Shown: positions 8,198 to 16,538 of the stretch, piece after piece
Layout: every line of letters begins with the position of its first letter
Position numbering within the stretch: position 1 is the stretch's first letter
Source of the DNA: an uncultured Dehalococcoidia bacterium
GTDB lineage: Bacteria; Chloroflexota; Dehalococcoidia; Lucifugimonadales; UBA3495
Reading direction: 5' to 3'
DNA: 64,000 nt
Assembly: GCA_958296385.1 (NCBI GenBank)
Contig: OY282494.1
Location: 2,558,981 to 2,622,980 of the forward strand
The notes under the pieces: model-generated
Seen by the model: the letters and a program-made list of their open reading frames with translations, nothing else
Database searches by the model: none
Told to the model about the DNA's origin: nothing
Made by a program: the position numbers and the translations under genes

Positions 8198-9367
8198 TTA
8201 CAAGTTGACTTCCTCAAAGCGCAAATCGCCGCCAGCGAGGTAAAACTCAACGTACTTCAAGGGGTAGGCAAGGTTTTGGTTAGTTTGGTCAAAGCGTTGT
8301 TTTGCCCTGGCAAATTCCCGGAGGGCTCTTGATGCTGCTCTGGTAGCGGGCCGTTTGGCGATTAGCACGGGCTGGATGTCGCAGGGGCGGTTGGGGATGT
8401 AGTATTGGGCAATCCAGTCAATGTAGCGCTGGATTTGGGCTGTGTTATCGGATGTGGCCGTTACTGCTTTGAGTTCTATCGGGATCAGTATTCGTTGGCC
8501 GCTGGCGATAATGGATGCCATGACGTCAATCCTTTGCATACCAACGCCGCAGGATACTTCATTGCCCAGCCACTCAACTTCGCCGGCGCCAATGAGACTA
8601 TCGTCCAGGCTGGCGTTGCTGCCGCGACCGATGTTTTGCATAATATACGCTTGCAGATGGGCCTCAAATGATTGCCCGGCCCGGTATTTTGCAATCAACC
8701 GGGGCAAAAGATTTATCTCTACTTGGCGTCCCCGGTAATCCGGCGGGTTTGCGTTCTCGGTGGTTATCCTCTGATTTGCCAGGTCAAAAGCAAAAGATTT
8801 TCCGTTAAAGTCCAGCGAGTTCCTGTTGTTTTTGTTCCGGATAAGTTGGGTAAGGCGTTCGGCCTCGTATGACGTTATCATCGTGTTGCCGCGATTGCCC
8901 TTGAGCTTGCGGTAAATCAAACTCCACAGCATCTGGCTAGGGGATGCGATGTTTTGGATTTCGTCCAGGGCCTCCCACTCGGTTACGCCCTCGGCATAGA
9001 CCGTATCCGGCTCAATCAGGATACGAAAAGTTAGCGACTTTCCCAGACGGGATTTAAGGTATTGCTGGTCGTCGTTATCGTCGAGGAAAATTAAGTCGTG
9101 GGCGGCTTTGAATATGCCGAAAAACTTGCCCTCGGCTATGGAGAATCGCTGGCTCTGTTGCAAGTAAAAGATGATGCCGTCCCCTTGCCGGATTCGGCAG
9201 CCGTCGGCAATCATCGATACTAGATTGTTCTCCGTAGTGTGCCAAAGGCCGGTAGTGGCGGAATCATTGAAATCAACCCGATTACCCCCGGCGCCGGTGC
9301 CGGCGAAAAGGTATTGCAAGTGCAGGGGGAAAGTCGTTGCATCAACGATAAAGACGTGGGTAGTCAT
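8198..9367 (-). CDS. Restriction endonuclease-like protein: PUA/EVE-like N domain plus NucS-like PD-ExK nuclease
   Basis: 389 residues from ATG 9367, whose ATGA overlaps the methyltransferase stop, so the two are co-translated. The N-terminal half contains GDGIIFYLQQ and KFFGIFKAAHD, an arrangement resembling EVE/PUA-like base-recognition domains. The C-terminal half has RIDVMASI then ILIPIELKAVT, the D-x(n)-ExK core of a PD-(D/E)xK nuclease of the NucS type, followed by QIQRYIDWIAQYY. With the adjacent methylase it forms a restriction-modification pair. Site and cleavage pattern are unknown. Base composition is visibly more AT-rich than the flanks, suggesting acquisition. Confidence 0.7.
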   Translation of the reverse strand: MTTHVFIVDATTFPLHLQYLFAGTGAGGNRVDFNDSATTGLWHTTENNLVSMIADGCRIRQGDGIIFYLQQSQRFSIAEGKFFGIFKAAHDLIFLDDNDDQQYLKSRLGKSLTFRILIEPDTVYAEGVTEWEALDEIQNIASPSQMLWSLIYRKLKGNRGNTMITSYEAERLTQLIRNKNNRNSLDFNGKSFAFDLANQRITTENANPPDYRGRQVEINLLPRLIAKYRAGQSFEAHLQAYIMQNIGRGSNASLDDSLIGAGEVEWLGNEVSCGVGMQRIDVMASIIASGQRILIPIELKAVTATSDNTAQIQRYIDWIAQYYIPNRPCDIQPVLIAKRPATRAASRALREFARAKQRFDQTNQNLAYPLKYVEFYLAGGDLRFEEVNL

Positions 9368-10248
9368 GACCGTCTCCGGCCAAGTTTCTGGAATAGCACG
9401 ATGTATTCGTGCTTGAAAATGTAGAAGCCGTTGGCCAGTGCGCGGTAGCGCCAGAGGTGTTCCTGGTTTCGTTTGGCCCGGTTGTTGACCATGTTTTTGA
9501 CGATGATGCTTTTCAGGCGCAGCTTTTTTGATTCCAGCATCCGGGCGGTGAGCAGGCTTTGCAGGGGCACCCACTCGCTGTTCTGGTAGATGTCGCCGAT
9601 GACTACGGCCAGATGTCTGCCCGGTTCCAGAAATTCGGACAGCGAGCGGTACACTTCGAGGAATCGTTCCAGAAAATGTTCTACGTCCGGGCAGTTGCTT
9701 AAGTCGGCCGGGTCGCTGCTGAAGTTGATGATGTTGTGGTAGGGCGGGTGCATTATCAGAAACTGGACGCCGGATTTGCCCATACCGTCCAGTCGCTTTT
9801 GCACCTCCCGCGCCACGGCGTCGGACGAGCTGTCGCCGACGATAATCGGTTGTTCATCAAAAGGACTGGCGTCCAGATTGGGGCCGGGCGCAGCGCCGTT
9901 GTCAAACAAAACCATCCGGTCTTGCCGGATGTGCTGCTCGGCCTGGACGGCTACGGTCGGCGAGAGTTCTACTCCGATGTAGCGGCGGCCCAGGCGGTTG
10001 GCTTCAATTGCGGTGGTGCCGCTGCCGGCGAAAGGGTCAAGCACGACGTCGCCGGCTTTGGTGAAACGGCGCAGCAGCTGGTTGGGTATCTGCGGGATAA
10101 AGTTGCCGTGATAGCCGGCCTGATGCGCCCCGCTGGAATCGCGGGCGTCCAGCAGCCACAGGCTGTCGGTAAGCAGGTCGTCGTACTGCTGCCAGTTGGA
10201 CAGGTCGAGGTCGTTCACCCGGTTGGAGCGGCGGTTTGATGCGGTCAT
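9364..10248 (-). CDS. DNA N4/N6 methyltransferase of an RM pair
   Basis: 294 residues from ATG 10248 (an in-frame GTG/ATG extension reaches 10320). Motif I is LDPFAGSGTTAIEA (about residues 70-83) followed by RRYIGVELS; the catalytic motif IV is IMHPPYH (about 165-171), an HPPY variant of (D/N/S)PPY. Motif I precedes motif IV, opposite to the usual order in this beta-like sequence group. It should methylate adenine N6 or cytosine N4 using S-adenosylmethionine. It overlaps the nuclease gene downstream by four bases. Confidence 0.82.
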   Translation of the reverse strand: MTASNRRSNRVNDLDLSNWQQYDDLLTDSLWLLDARDSSGAHQAGYHGNFIPQIPNQLLRRFTKAGDVVLDPFAGSGTTAIEANRLGRRYIGVELSPTVAVQAEQHIRQDRMVLFDNGAAPGPNLDASPFDEQPIIVGDSSSDAVAREVQKRLDGMGKSGVQFLIMHPPYHNIINFSSDPADLSNCPDVEHFLERFLEVYRSLSEFLEPGRHLAVVIGDIYQNSEWVPLQSLLTARMLESKKLRLKSIIVKNMVNNRAKRNQEHLWRYRALANGFYIFKHEYIVLFQKLGRRRS

Positions 10249-10452
10249 CTTGCAACGAATCCGGCGCGGCGTAATTTGTCGGTCGGGCTGCCGCACTGCG
10301 CCCGCCATGTAGCCATGCAATCTTTACGCCTGTCAACACGGCGGCGGCCGGTCATCCGGCAAGCCGTCATCCCGGCCCGGCGGCGGTCCTGTCCTTGCGC
10401 CGGTTGGCTGGCGCCGTTAGGATAGGCGCATTGGGATTGGGCGGTTATTGCT

Positions 10453-10839
10453 ATGCACCATTGGGCTGTTGGCGGCGATATTTACATTGGCTGGCCTGAC
10501 CACGGGGTCGCGGAACGCCGCTATACTATCGTGGAGCTGGACTTGTTTGGCAAGGTGCTGCGGGGGCGGGTTACCGACGGCGAACGGCAAGGCGGGTTTA
10601 TGGTCATCTTTGACTGCCCCGACGTCATTCTGGAGCAACTGGCGGAGCAGGCAACCGGCGCCGTCGGTTTCCGCGTCATCGTATCCAACCTGCGAACCAG
10701 CATTGACGGCGCCGTCGTGCGCAGCTTTGACTACGAGTGGTATCCGACGCCGGAATACGCGGAGCGCCCGCACGCGCTGGCAACCGCTCTGGCCGGCCTG
10801 TACGAAAGCATCGCCCCCGGCCAGACCGAATCGGATTGA
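10453..10839 (+). CDS. Hypothetical protein
   Basis: 128 residues, no recognised family. The sequence alternates strands and helices (GGDIYIGWPD, RYTIVELDLFGKVLRG, VGFRVIVSNLRTSIDG, SFDYEWYPTPEYAERP), reads like a small soluble alpha/beta protein, and has normal codon use for the region. A 5 x 14-bp tandem repeat begins at its last codons and runs into the alaS leader. No function is proposed. Confidence 0.55.
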   Translation: MHHWAVGGDIYIGWPDHGVAERRYTIVELDLFGKVLRGRVTDGERQGGFMVIFDCPDVILEQLAEQATGAVGFRVIVSNLRTSIDGAVVRSFDYEWYPTPEYAERPHALATALAGLYESIAPGQTESD

Positions 10840-10902
10840 CGCTATCGGATTGATGCTATTAGATTGACGTTATCTGATTGACGTCGTTGGATTGACGCTG
10901 TA
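10833..10902. repeat. 5 x 14-bp imperfect tandem repeat
   Basis: Five uninterrupted units (10833-10846, 10847-10860, 10861-10874, 10875-10888, 10889-10902) of the pattern GGATTGACGCTATC with one to four changes each. The first unit contains the stop codon of the 10453 gene. No spacers, so it is not a CRISPR. Confidence 0.88.
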
Positions 10903-10955
10903 TGGGCGTTGCCTTAAAATCGGCAAACGGCTTTATCGCCCCAATTCGTAACTGT

Positions 10956-10987
10956 ATCTACGGGAGTCGTAACTTACAGGAGTCATA
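10956..10987 (+). repeat. 2 x 16-bp tandem duplication carrying the alaS Shine-Dalgarno
   Basis: Units 10956-10971 and 10972-10987 each contain an (A/G)GGAGTC core, so the ribosome-binding site is present twice; the second copy (AGGAG 10978-10982) is 12 bases from the alaS ATG. Confidence 0.65.
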
Positions 10988-10994
10988 GCCCACA

Positions 10995-13814
10995 ATGGAA
11001 GGCGACAGCATACGCAATTCGTTCATCAACTTCTTTGAGGAATCGGGCCATCTCCATATGCCCTCGGCCTCCCTCATCCCCGCCGGCGACCCTACGCTGC
11101 TCTTTACGTCGGCGGGAATGGTGCCGTTCAAGCCCTTTTTTATGGGCGAGCAGACGCCGCCGCAGCGCCGTTTGACCAGCTGCCAGAAGTCGTTTCGCAC
11201 CACCGACATTGACGAGGTGGGCGACCACAAGCACCTGACTTTTTTTGAGATGCTGGGCAATTTCAGCATCGGCGATTACTTTAAAAAGGACGCGGTGGCC
11301 TTTGCCTGGGATTTGTGCACCGGCCTGTTCGGGCTGGAGCCGGAGCGCCTTTACGTGACCATCCACCTGGACGACGATGAGGCGTATGAGCTGTGGCGCA
11401 GCGATATTGGCGTGCCGCCGGAGCGGATTTACCGCTACGGCAACAGCGATAATTGGTGGGGGCCGGCCGGCCTGGAGGGGCCAACCGGCCCCTGCTCCGA
11501 GCTGCATTACGACGGCGGCGCCGAGAAAGGCATCGGCCAGCATCCCGAAACCGACAGCCTGATGCCGCCGGACGAGCTTACCGTGCTGCTCCGGCGGGAG
11601 GCGGACGGCGGGCCGGCTGCCGCGCCCGGCGGCTGCCATCCCAACTGCGACTGCGAGCGGTTCGTGGAGCTGTGGAATCTGGTCTTTATGCAGTTCTACC
11701 AGGATTTGGAGGGGGCGCGCACGCCTTTGCCGGCGCCCAGCGTGGATACCGGGATGGGGCTGGAGCGGGCCGCCGCCGTACTGCAACGCAAGCCCAACGT
11801 GTACGAAACCGACCTGTTTCGCCCCATCGTGGACGCCGTGTGCGACTTGGCCGGCGTCCAGTACGGCGCGGAATCCGGGGCGGATTACGCCATCCGCGTG
11901 GTGGCGGAACACGCGCGGGCCGCTGCCTTTCTCATCAGCGATGGCGTGGTGCCGTCCAACAGCGAGCGGGGCTACGTGCTGCGCCGCATCATCCGCCGGG
12001 CCATCCGCTACGGGCGCCAGCTGGGGCTGGACCGGCCGTTTATGACCGACGTCAGCAGCGCCGTGCTGGCCCGTTTTGCGGCGGCGTACCCGGCGCTGGC
12101 CGAGAACCGGGAGTTCATCCAGCGGGTCATCAGCCTGGAGGAGACGCAATTTCTGGACAACATCCGGCACGGTATGCCCCTGCTGGAGGGCATCCTGGAT
12201 TACCTGAATAATCCTGACGCCAGCAATCCGGACGCCGGCGCGCCGGCCCTGCTGGAAACCGCCGCCGTTGCCGCCGACGACCTGGCCGCCGCCCGCGCCG
12301 CCAGCATCATCCCCGGCGCCATCGCTTTTACGCTTTACGACACCTACGGCTTTCCGCCGGAGCTGGTGGACGAAATCGGGCGGCGCGAGTACGGGCTGGC
12401 GGTGGATATGGACGGTTTCAACAGCGAGATGGAGGCCAAGCGCCAGCGGGACCGGGCCGGCCATCAGATAACCGGCAGCATGGAAATCGTAACCGCCTAC
12501 GAGAACCTGGGCGCCGGCAATACGCCTTTCACCGGCTACGACCTGACCAGCATTGAATCCCGCATCGTCGGCATCCTGCTGGACGGCGCGGCGGTGGGAC
12601 ACGCGGCCAGCGGCCAGCAGGTTGAAATCATCCTGTCCGAAACCTGCTTTTACGCGGAGGGCGGCGGGCAGGTTGGCGATCGGGGCGTCATCACCGGGCC
12701 CAACGGCCGGCTGATTGTAGAGGACACGCAAAGCCCGGTTGCCGGCCTGATTGTGCATCGCGGCGCCGTTGCCGATGGCCACTTTACGCTGGGCGATGCC
12801 GTAACCGCCGCGGTGGAATCGGAACGCCGTCTGGACGCGTCTCGCAACCACAGCGGAACGCACCTGCTCCACGCCGCGCTGCGCTCCGTCCTGGGCCCCC
12901 ACGTCCGGCAGGCCGGCTCCCTGTGCGCTCCCGGACGGCTGCGCTTTGACTTCAACCACGTTGGCCCGCTGGCCGCCGACGAGCAGCTGGCCGTGCAGTC
13001 GCTGGCGAACCGGCAGATTCGCGCCAACCTGAGCGTGGCCGCCGAGGAAACCACCTACACCGACGCGGTGCGCGACGGCGCGCTGGCCTTTTTCGGCGAC
13101 CGCTACGGCGACGTCGTCCGCGTGGTGCGGATGGCCGGCCACGACGACCCGGAACCGTTCAGCTTTGAGGTGTGCGGCGGCACGCACGTCCACGCCACCG
13201 GCGAAGTTGGCACGCTGGTGGTGCTGGGCGAATCCAGCATCGGCGGCGGTATGCGGCGCATTGAGGCGATGACCGGACGGGCCGCCGAGGAGCTGTTCGT
13301 GCAGCAGTCGGCTACCCTCCAGGCCATATCCCAAAGATTGCAAGCGCCGGTGCCCGAGCTGGAGGCCCGGCTGGACGCGTACATGGCCGACGCCGACGCG
13401 CTGCGCCGCCGGCTGGCGGAGGCGGAACGCGCCGGCCTGCGTTACGAAGCGGAAACGCTGCTCAGCCGGGTGCGCGACGTTGACGGCGTGCGGCTGATCG
13501 CCAGCGTAACGTCGGCGCACAACCCGGAGGCGATGCGGGAGATGGGCGATTATCTCAAGGACAAGCTGGAAAGCGTGGTCGTAGCCCTGGGCGCAGTGGT
13601 CAACGATGCGCCGGTGATTATCACGATGGTAACGCCGGACTTGGTGCGCCGGGGGCTGAACGCCGGCACCATCGCGCGGGAGGCGGCCCAGCTGATGGGC
13701 GGCGGCGGCGGCGGCCGGCCGGAGATGGCCCAGGCCGGCGGCAAGCAGTCCGACCGCCTCGGCGCCGCTTTGGACAGCGTGGCCGGCCTGGTGCGCCAGG
13801 GGTTGAACGGCTGA
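10995..13814 (+). CDS. alaS: Alanyl-tRNA synthetase
   Basis: 939 residues, the normal domain set. It begins with the class II aminoacylation core (SIRNSFINFFEESGH, FTSAGMVPFKPFF), followed by the WGPAGLEGPTGPCSELHYD active-site loop and a cysteine cluster (GCHPNCDCERF) before LWNLVFMQFYQD. The editing domain carries HSGTHLLH (around residue 617) and CGGTHVH (around 725), which bind zinc and clear mischarged Ser/Gly. A DHHA1-like C-terminal part ends in a Gly-rich loop (MGGGGGGRPEMAQ). Essential for tRNA-Ala charging. ruvX follows almost without gap. Confidence 0.97.
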   Translation: MEGDSIRNSFINFFEESGHLHMPSASLIPAGDPTLLFTSAGMVPFKPFFMGEQTPPQRRLTSCQKSFRTTDIDEVGDHKHLTFFEMLGNFSIGDYFKKDAVAFAWDLCTGLFGLEPERLYVTIHLDDDEAYELWRSDIGVPPERIYRYGNSDNWWGPAGLEGPTGPCSELHYDGGAEKGIGQHPETDSLMPPDELTVLLRREADGGPAAAPGGCHPNCDCERFVELWNLVFMQFYQDLEGARTPLPAPSVDTGMGLERAAAVLQRKPNVYETDLFRPIVDAVCDLAGVQYGAESGADYAIRVVAEHARAAAFLISDGVVPSNSERGYVLRRIIRRAIRYGRQLGLDRPFMTDVSSAVLARFAAAYPALAENREFIQRVISLEETQFLDNIRHGMPLLEGILDYLNNPDASNPDAGAPALLETAAVAADDLAAARAASIIPGAIAFTLYDTYGFPPELVDEIGRREYGLAVDMDGFNSEMEAKRQRDRAGHQITGSMEIVTAYENLGAGNTPFTGYDLTSIESRIVGILLDGAAVGHAASGQQVEIILSETCFYAEGGGQVGDRGVITGPNGRLIVEDTQSPVAGLIVHRGAVADGHFTLGDAVTAAVESERRLDASRNHSGTHLLHAALRSVLGPHVRQAGSLCAPGRLRFDFNHVGPLAADEQLAVQSLANRQIRANLSVAAEETTYTDAVRDGALAFFGDRYGDVVRVVRMAGHDDPEPFSFEVCGGTHVHATGEVGTLVVLGESSIGGGMRRIEAMTGRAAEELFVQQSATLQAISQRLQAPVPELEARLDAYMADADALRRRLAEAERAGLRYEAETLLSRVRDVDGVRLIASVTSAHNPEAMREMGDYLKDKLESVVVALGAVVNDAPVIITMVTPDLVRRGLNAGTIAREAAQLMGGGGGGRPEMAQAGGKQSDRLGAALDSVAGLVRQGLNG

Positions 13815-13861
13815 CTGCGCCATCGGATGACGACCGCGCGCGCCTCGCCGAATCGGGCCGC

Positions 13862-14263
13862 TTGCTGGGCCTGGACGTCGGCGACGTTCGCATTGGGCTG
13901 GCGGTAAGCATCCCGCCGGGGACGCTGATACTGCCGGCCGGCCATCTGCAACGACACAGCCGGCGCCGCGATGCGGCTGCCATCTTGCAAGCCGCCGTCC
14001 AGCGTGATGCGGTTGCCATCGTAGTCGGTATGCCTTACGACACGCGGGGGCAAGCCGGCGAGCAGGCCCGCAAAACTGCGTCCTTTGTGCGGGCTTTGGA
14101 GCGCATCGTCAACATCCCGGTCTGGACGGTTGACGAGTCCTTTACGTCATCGGCGGCCGCCGCTGAGCTGTCGGATGCGGGCCGCAGCCCCGGACGAGAG
14201 CGGGGCGCGGTGGACTCCGGGGCGGCCGTTGCCATCTTGCGCCGCTTTCTGGCTGGAGGGTGA
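13862..14263 (+). CDS. ruvX: Putative Holliday junction resolvase RuvX/YqgF
   Basis: 133 residues with the RNase H-like YqgF pattern: LGLDVGDVRIGLAVS at the N terminus (first catalytic Asp), VGMPYDTRGQAGEQ, WTVDESFTSSAAAAEL (second acidic site) and DSGAAVAILRRFL (third). The start is a TTG at 13862; no in-frame ATG precedes it, and the frame stays open back into the alaS end, so a CTG at 13811 cannot be excluded. In this family it acts in 16S rRNA 5'-end processing or junction resolution. Coupled to alaS, as in many bacteria. Confidence 0.9.
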   Translation: MLGLDVGDVRIGLAVSIPPGTLILPAGHLQRHSRRRDAAAILQAAVQRDAVAIVVGMPYDTRGQAGEQARKTASFVRALERIVNIPVWTVDESFTSSAAAAELSDAGRSPGRERGAVDSGAAVAILRRFLAGG

Positions 14264-14328
14264 ATCCGGCCAGAAAAGCCGTCCGAAAAAATCCGTCAAA
14301 AATGGCGAAAACTTGTTCTAACCGTTGA

Positions 14329-14358
14329 TTGACGTTTTGCGAACCGTCGTTCTATAAT
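14329..14358 (+). promoter_or_regulatory. Sigma-70-type promoter of the Cys-rich HTH gene
   Basis: TTGACG at 14329-14334 and TATAAT at 14353-14358 with an 18-base spacer; the ATG at 14396 follows a GGAG. One of the best consensus promoters in the window. Confidence 0.78.
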
Positions 14359-14395
14359 TTGCCCAAGTTTAGAACTCAGGTTTTGGAGAGCGACT

Positions 14396-14737
14396 ATGAA
14401 TGGGATAAACTCCGTTGCCCCCAGCCCGTTTTTGCCTGCGGAAACCGGCTTTGACCACTACGAGGATACCGGCTGCGAGGTGGCCGAAACGTGCCTGGGC
14501 TGCCCGCTGCCGCGCTGCAAGTTTGACGACATGGCCTGGTACGCCAAGTACCGCCGGATGGCCCGCGACTTGCAGATGATAGCCGTTATTCAGGATGAGC
14601 AGCTTACCGTTGCCGAGGCCGCCGCCCGGTTCTCGGTGACCAAGCGGACGGTGTTTCGCGTTCTGAAACGCTGCCGGGATGCGATGCGGGAACTGTCCGC
14701 AACCGAAATGGCGGCGTTCTCCCGGCTGGCCGTCTGA
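14396..14737 (+). CDS. Small cysteine-cluster helix-turn-helix protein
   Basis: 113 residues. The N-terminal part has Cys27, Cys33, Cys36 and Cys41 (Cx5Cx2Cx4C, GCEVAETCLGCPLPRCKFDD), a spacing that could hold zinc or an Fe-S cluster. The C-terminal part (about 66-92, LTVAEAAARFSVTKRTVFRV) is a helix-turn-helix like sigma region 4 or a transposase-type HTH. Good Shine-Dalgarno and a strong promoter. It is probably a DNA-binding regulator that senses metal or redox state through the cysteines; this is inference from layout. A single stand-alone gene, convergent with the acyl-CoA dehydrogenase. Confidence 0.7.
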   Translation: MNGINSVAPSPFLPAETGFDHYEDTGCEVAETCLGCPLPRCKFDDMAWYAKYRRMARDLQMIAVIQDEQLTVAEAAARFSVTKRTVFRVLKRCRDAMRELSATEMAAFSRLAV

Positions 14738-14759
14738 TGATGCCCGTATTCAGGGGCGC

Positions 14760-15935
14760 TTATCCCCGGGGCAGGCCCAAGCCCCGGCCGGCCACGATGC
14801 CCCGCTGCACTTCCGACGTGCCGCCGGCAATCTTGTGGGAGAAGCTAATCATCCAGTTCTCCGGCAAGCGGCCTTTCAGCGGGGCGCGCTTTTCGCCCCG
14901 GCCCAGGGCGCCGGGCAGGCCCGCCAGTTCCAGCGCGCTGTTGGCCGAGCGGTGCAGGGTTTCGCTGCCAAAGGCTTTGCTCATGGACGCCTCTTTGTTC
15001 GGCACCAGCCCCTCGCTCTGCATCCACGCCACCTTGTAGGCCATCAGCCGCGCCACCTCGCACTCCACGTAGCGGTCGGCCAGCAGGTGGCGCGCCCAGG
15101 GCTGGGCGGTAACCGCCGCGCCGTTGCGGAATACGCCGCCGGCGTACTCGCGGGTATCGTCCAGCAGCCGCCGGGCGATGGCCGAGTAGTCAATGCCGGA
15201 GCGCTCAAAGTCCAGCAGCGTCACCGCAACGTACCAGCCCCGGTTCTCCTCGCCCACCAGATTGCTGCTGGGAACCCGCACGTTGTCGAATATGACCTGG
15301 TTGAACTCGTGGCCGCCGGTCATATTGATGACGGGCCGGACTTCAACGCCGGGCGATTTCATGTCCACCAGGATGAAACTGATGCCCCGGTGCCGGGGCG
15401 CGTCCGGGTCGGTGCGGGCCAGGCACATAATCCAGTCGGAGCGATGGGCCAGCGTGGTCCAGATTTTGGCGCCGTTGATGACGTACTCATCGCCGTCGCG
15501 CACCGCCCGCGTGCTCAGCGACGCCAGGTCGGAGCCGGACTCCGGTTCGCTGTACCCCTGGCACCACTGCACTTCGCCCCGCGCGATGGCCGGCAGATGC
15601 GTTTGCTTTTGCTCCTCGCTGCCGTGAATCATCAGCGTAGGCCCCAGCATCCGCACGCCGAAAATATCCCGGCCCGGCGCGCGCAGATAGGCCAGTTCCT
15701 CGTTGTAGATAGCGGAGCGCACCGGCGAGGCGTCCTGGCCGCCGTATTCCTGCGGCCAGTGCATGGTCAGCCAGCCCCGCTCGGCCAGCCGGCCGCGCAT
15801 CTGCATCGTAAAGTCCCAATCGTACTCCTCCGGCCAGCGGCCGCCGCCCTCCCAATCGGACGGCAGCTCATCCACAATGAATTGACGCAAATCGCGGCGA
15901 AACGCATCATCGCCCGGAGTGAATCGGTACTCCAC
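14760..15935 (-). CDS. Acyl-CoA dehydrogenase family protein
   Basis: 391 residues, full length, starting at GTG 15935 behind AGGAGG. Family marks: WCQGYSEPESGSDLASL (FAD/substrate loop), DEYVINGAKIWTT, RGISFILVDMKSPGV and the C-terminal FSHKIAGGTSEVQRGIVAGR that contacts FAD across the dimer. It should introduce a C2-C3 double bond in an acyl-CoA thioester. The acyl substrate is unknown. The AsnC-type ligand domain protein lies 65 bases upstream on the same strand. Confidence 0.93.
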   Translation of the reverse strand: MEYRFTPGDDAFRRDLRQFIVDELPSDWEGGGRWPEEYDWDFTMQMRGRLAERGWLTMHWPQEYGGQDASPVRSAIYNEELAYLRAPGRDIFGVRMLGPTLMIHGSEEQKQTHLPAIARGEVQWCQGYSEPESGSDLASLSTRAVRDGDEYVINGAKIWTTLAHRSDWIMCLARTDPDAPRHRGISFILVDMKSPGVEVRPVINMTGGHEFNQVIFDNVRVPSSNLVGEENRGWYVAVTLLDFERSGIDYSAIARRLLDDTREYAGGVFRNGAAVTAQPWARHLLADRYVECEVARLMAYKVAWMQSEGLVPNKEASMSKAFGSETLHRSANSALELAGLPGALGRGEKRAPLKGRLPENWMISFSHKIAGGTSEVQRGIVAGRGLGLPRG

Positions 15936-16000
15936 AGGAGCCTCCTGTCAGCCGGAAATCGCAGGACTTGGGATACGAGCAGAGCGCGGAGCAGACGCGT

Positions 16001-16237
16001 TCAGGCGCCCACGGCCACGCAAGTGACGGTACGCACCACGCCGACCACGGTGTGAATCTTCTCGGTAACCAGCCCGCCAACCACCGACATATCCTCGCCG
16101 GAGATGACGGCGATGATGTCGTAAGGCCCGGTAACCACGTCCACCGACTCGATGCCATCCAGGTCGCGCAGCGTGTTAGCCACGTCCCGCGTGCGACCCA
16201 CGGCGGTTTCAACCAGCAAAAAAGCCTTCGTTGCCAT
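16001..16237 (-). CDS. Stand-alone Lrp/AsnC ligand-binding (RAM) domain protein
   Basis: 78 residues behind GAGGAGG. The whole protein is one AsnC_trans_reg domain (MATKAFLLVETAVGRTRDVA, GIESVDVVTGPYDIIAVIS) without the DNA-binding HTH. Such SARM proteins bind small molecules such as amino acids and form ring oligomers; they may tune Lrp-type regulators by mixing subunits. It sits just upstream of an acyl-CoA dehydrogenase and may be co-transcribed with it. Confidence 0.85.
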   Translation of the reverse strand: MATKAFLLVETAVGRTRDVANTLRDLDGIESVDVVTGPYDIIAVISGEDMSVVGGLVTEKIHTVVGVVRTVTCVAVGA

Positions 16238-16538
16238 AACGTTGCGCCTCCTCTGTACGGAGCATTGCGTGTAAAAAAATCCAAAGCCAGCGCCGCAGCC
16301 GCCATCAACAAACCGGGCAACGCAGCGCAGGCAATTCTAAAACTACCCTGCCCGCCGTGTCAATTAAACCGCCCGGCATCGGGACTAGATGGGGTTCGCA
16401 ATCTTGCCGGCTAAATGGTTGCCCGGCAAAATCCGCTGTCGCAAAGTTAGCGCCATAGGCGGGGGTGGCGCGTTGCAAGGATGCTGGCTTGGCCTGCGTA
16501 GCAACCGCCAAGAGGGGTATATTAGGGGCCTCGTTTGC
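16238..16538. other. Intergenic region, no gene seen
   Basis: About 300 bases between the AsnC-type gene start and the stop of the nuclease gene. It should hold the promoter of the AsnC-type gene. A weak TTGCCGG/CCGGCAA hairpin lies near 16404-16429. No convincing frame. Confidence 0.5.

Noticed and set aside
10833..10902. CRISPR-like array
   Set aside because: Units are contiguous with no spacers, and only 14 bp long; it is a plain tandem repeat.
10903..10994. T-box or other riboswitch upstream of alaS
   Set aside because: No T-box core sequence or specifier stem seen; the leader is explained by two tandem repeats.
10983..13823. 946-residue frame opposite alaS
   Set aside because: Antisense shadow produced by GC-biased third positions; alaS is certain.
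14679..16055. 458-residue plus-strand frame over the acyl-CoA dehydrogenase
   Set aside because: Shadow of the minus-strand gene, which has full family motifs and a ribosome site.
16404..16429. Terminator for the nuclease gene
   Set aside because: The hairpin is short and its A-run lies on the wrong side for the minus-strand gene.
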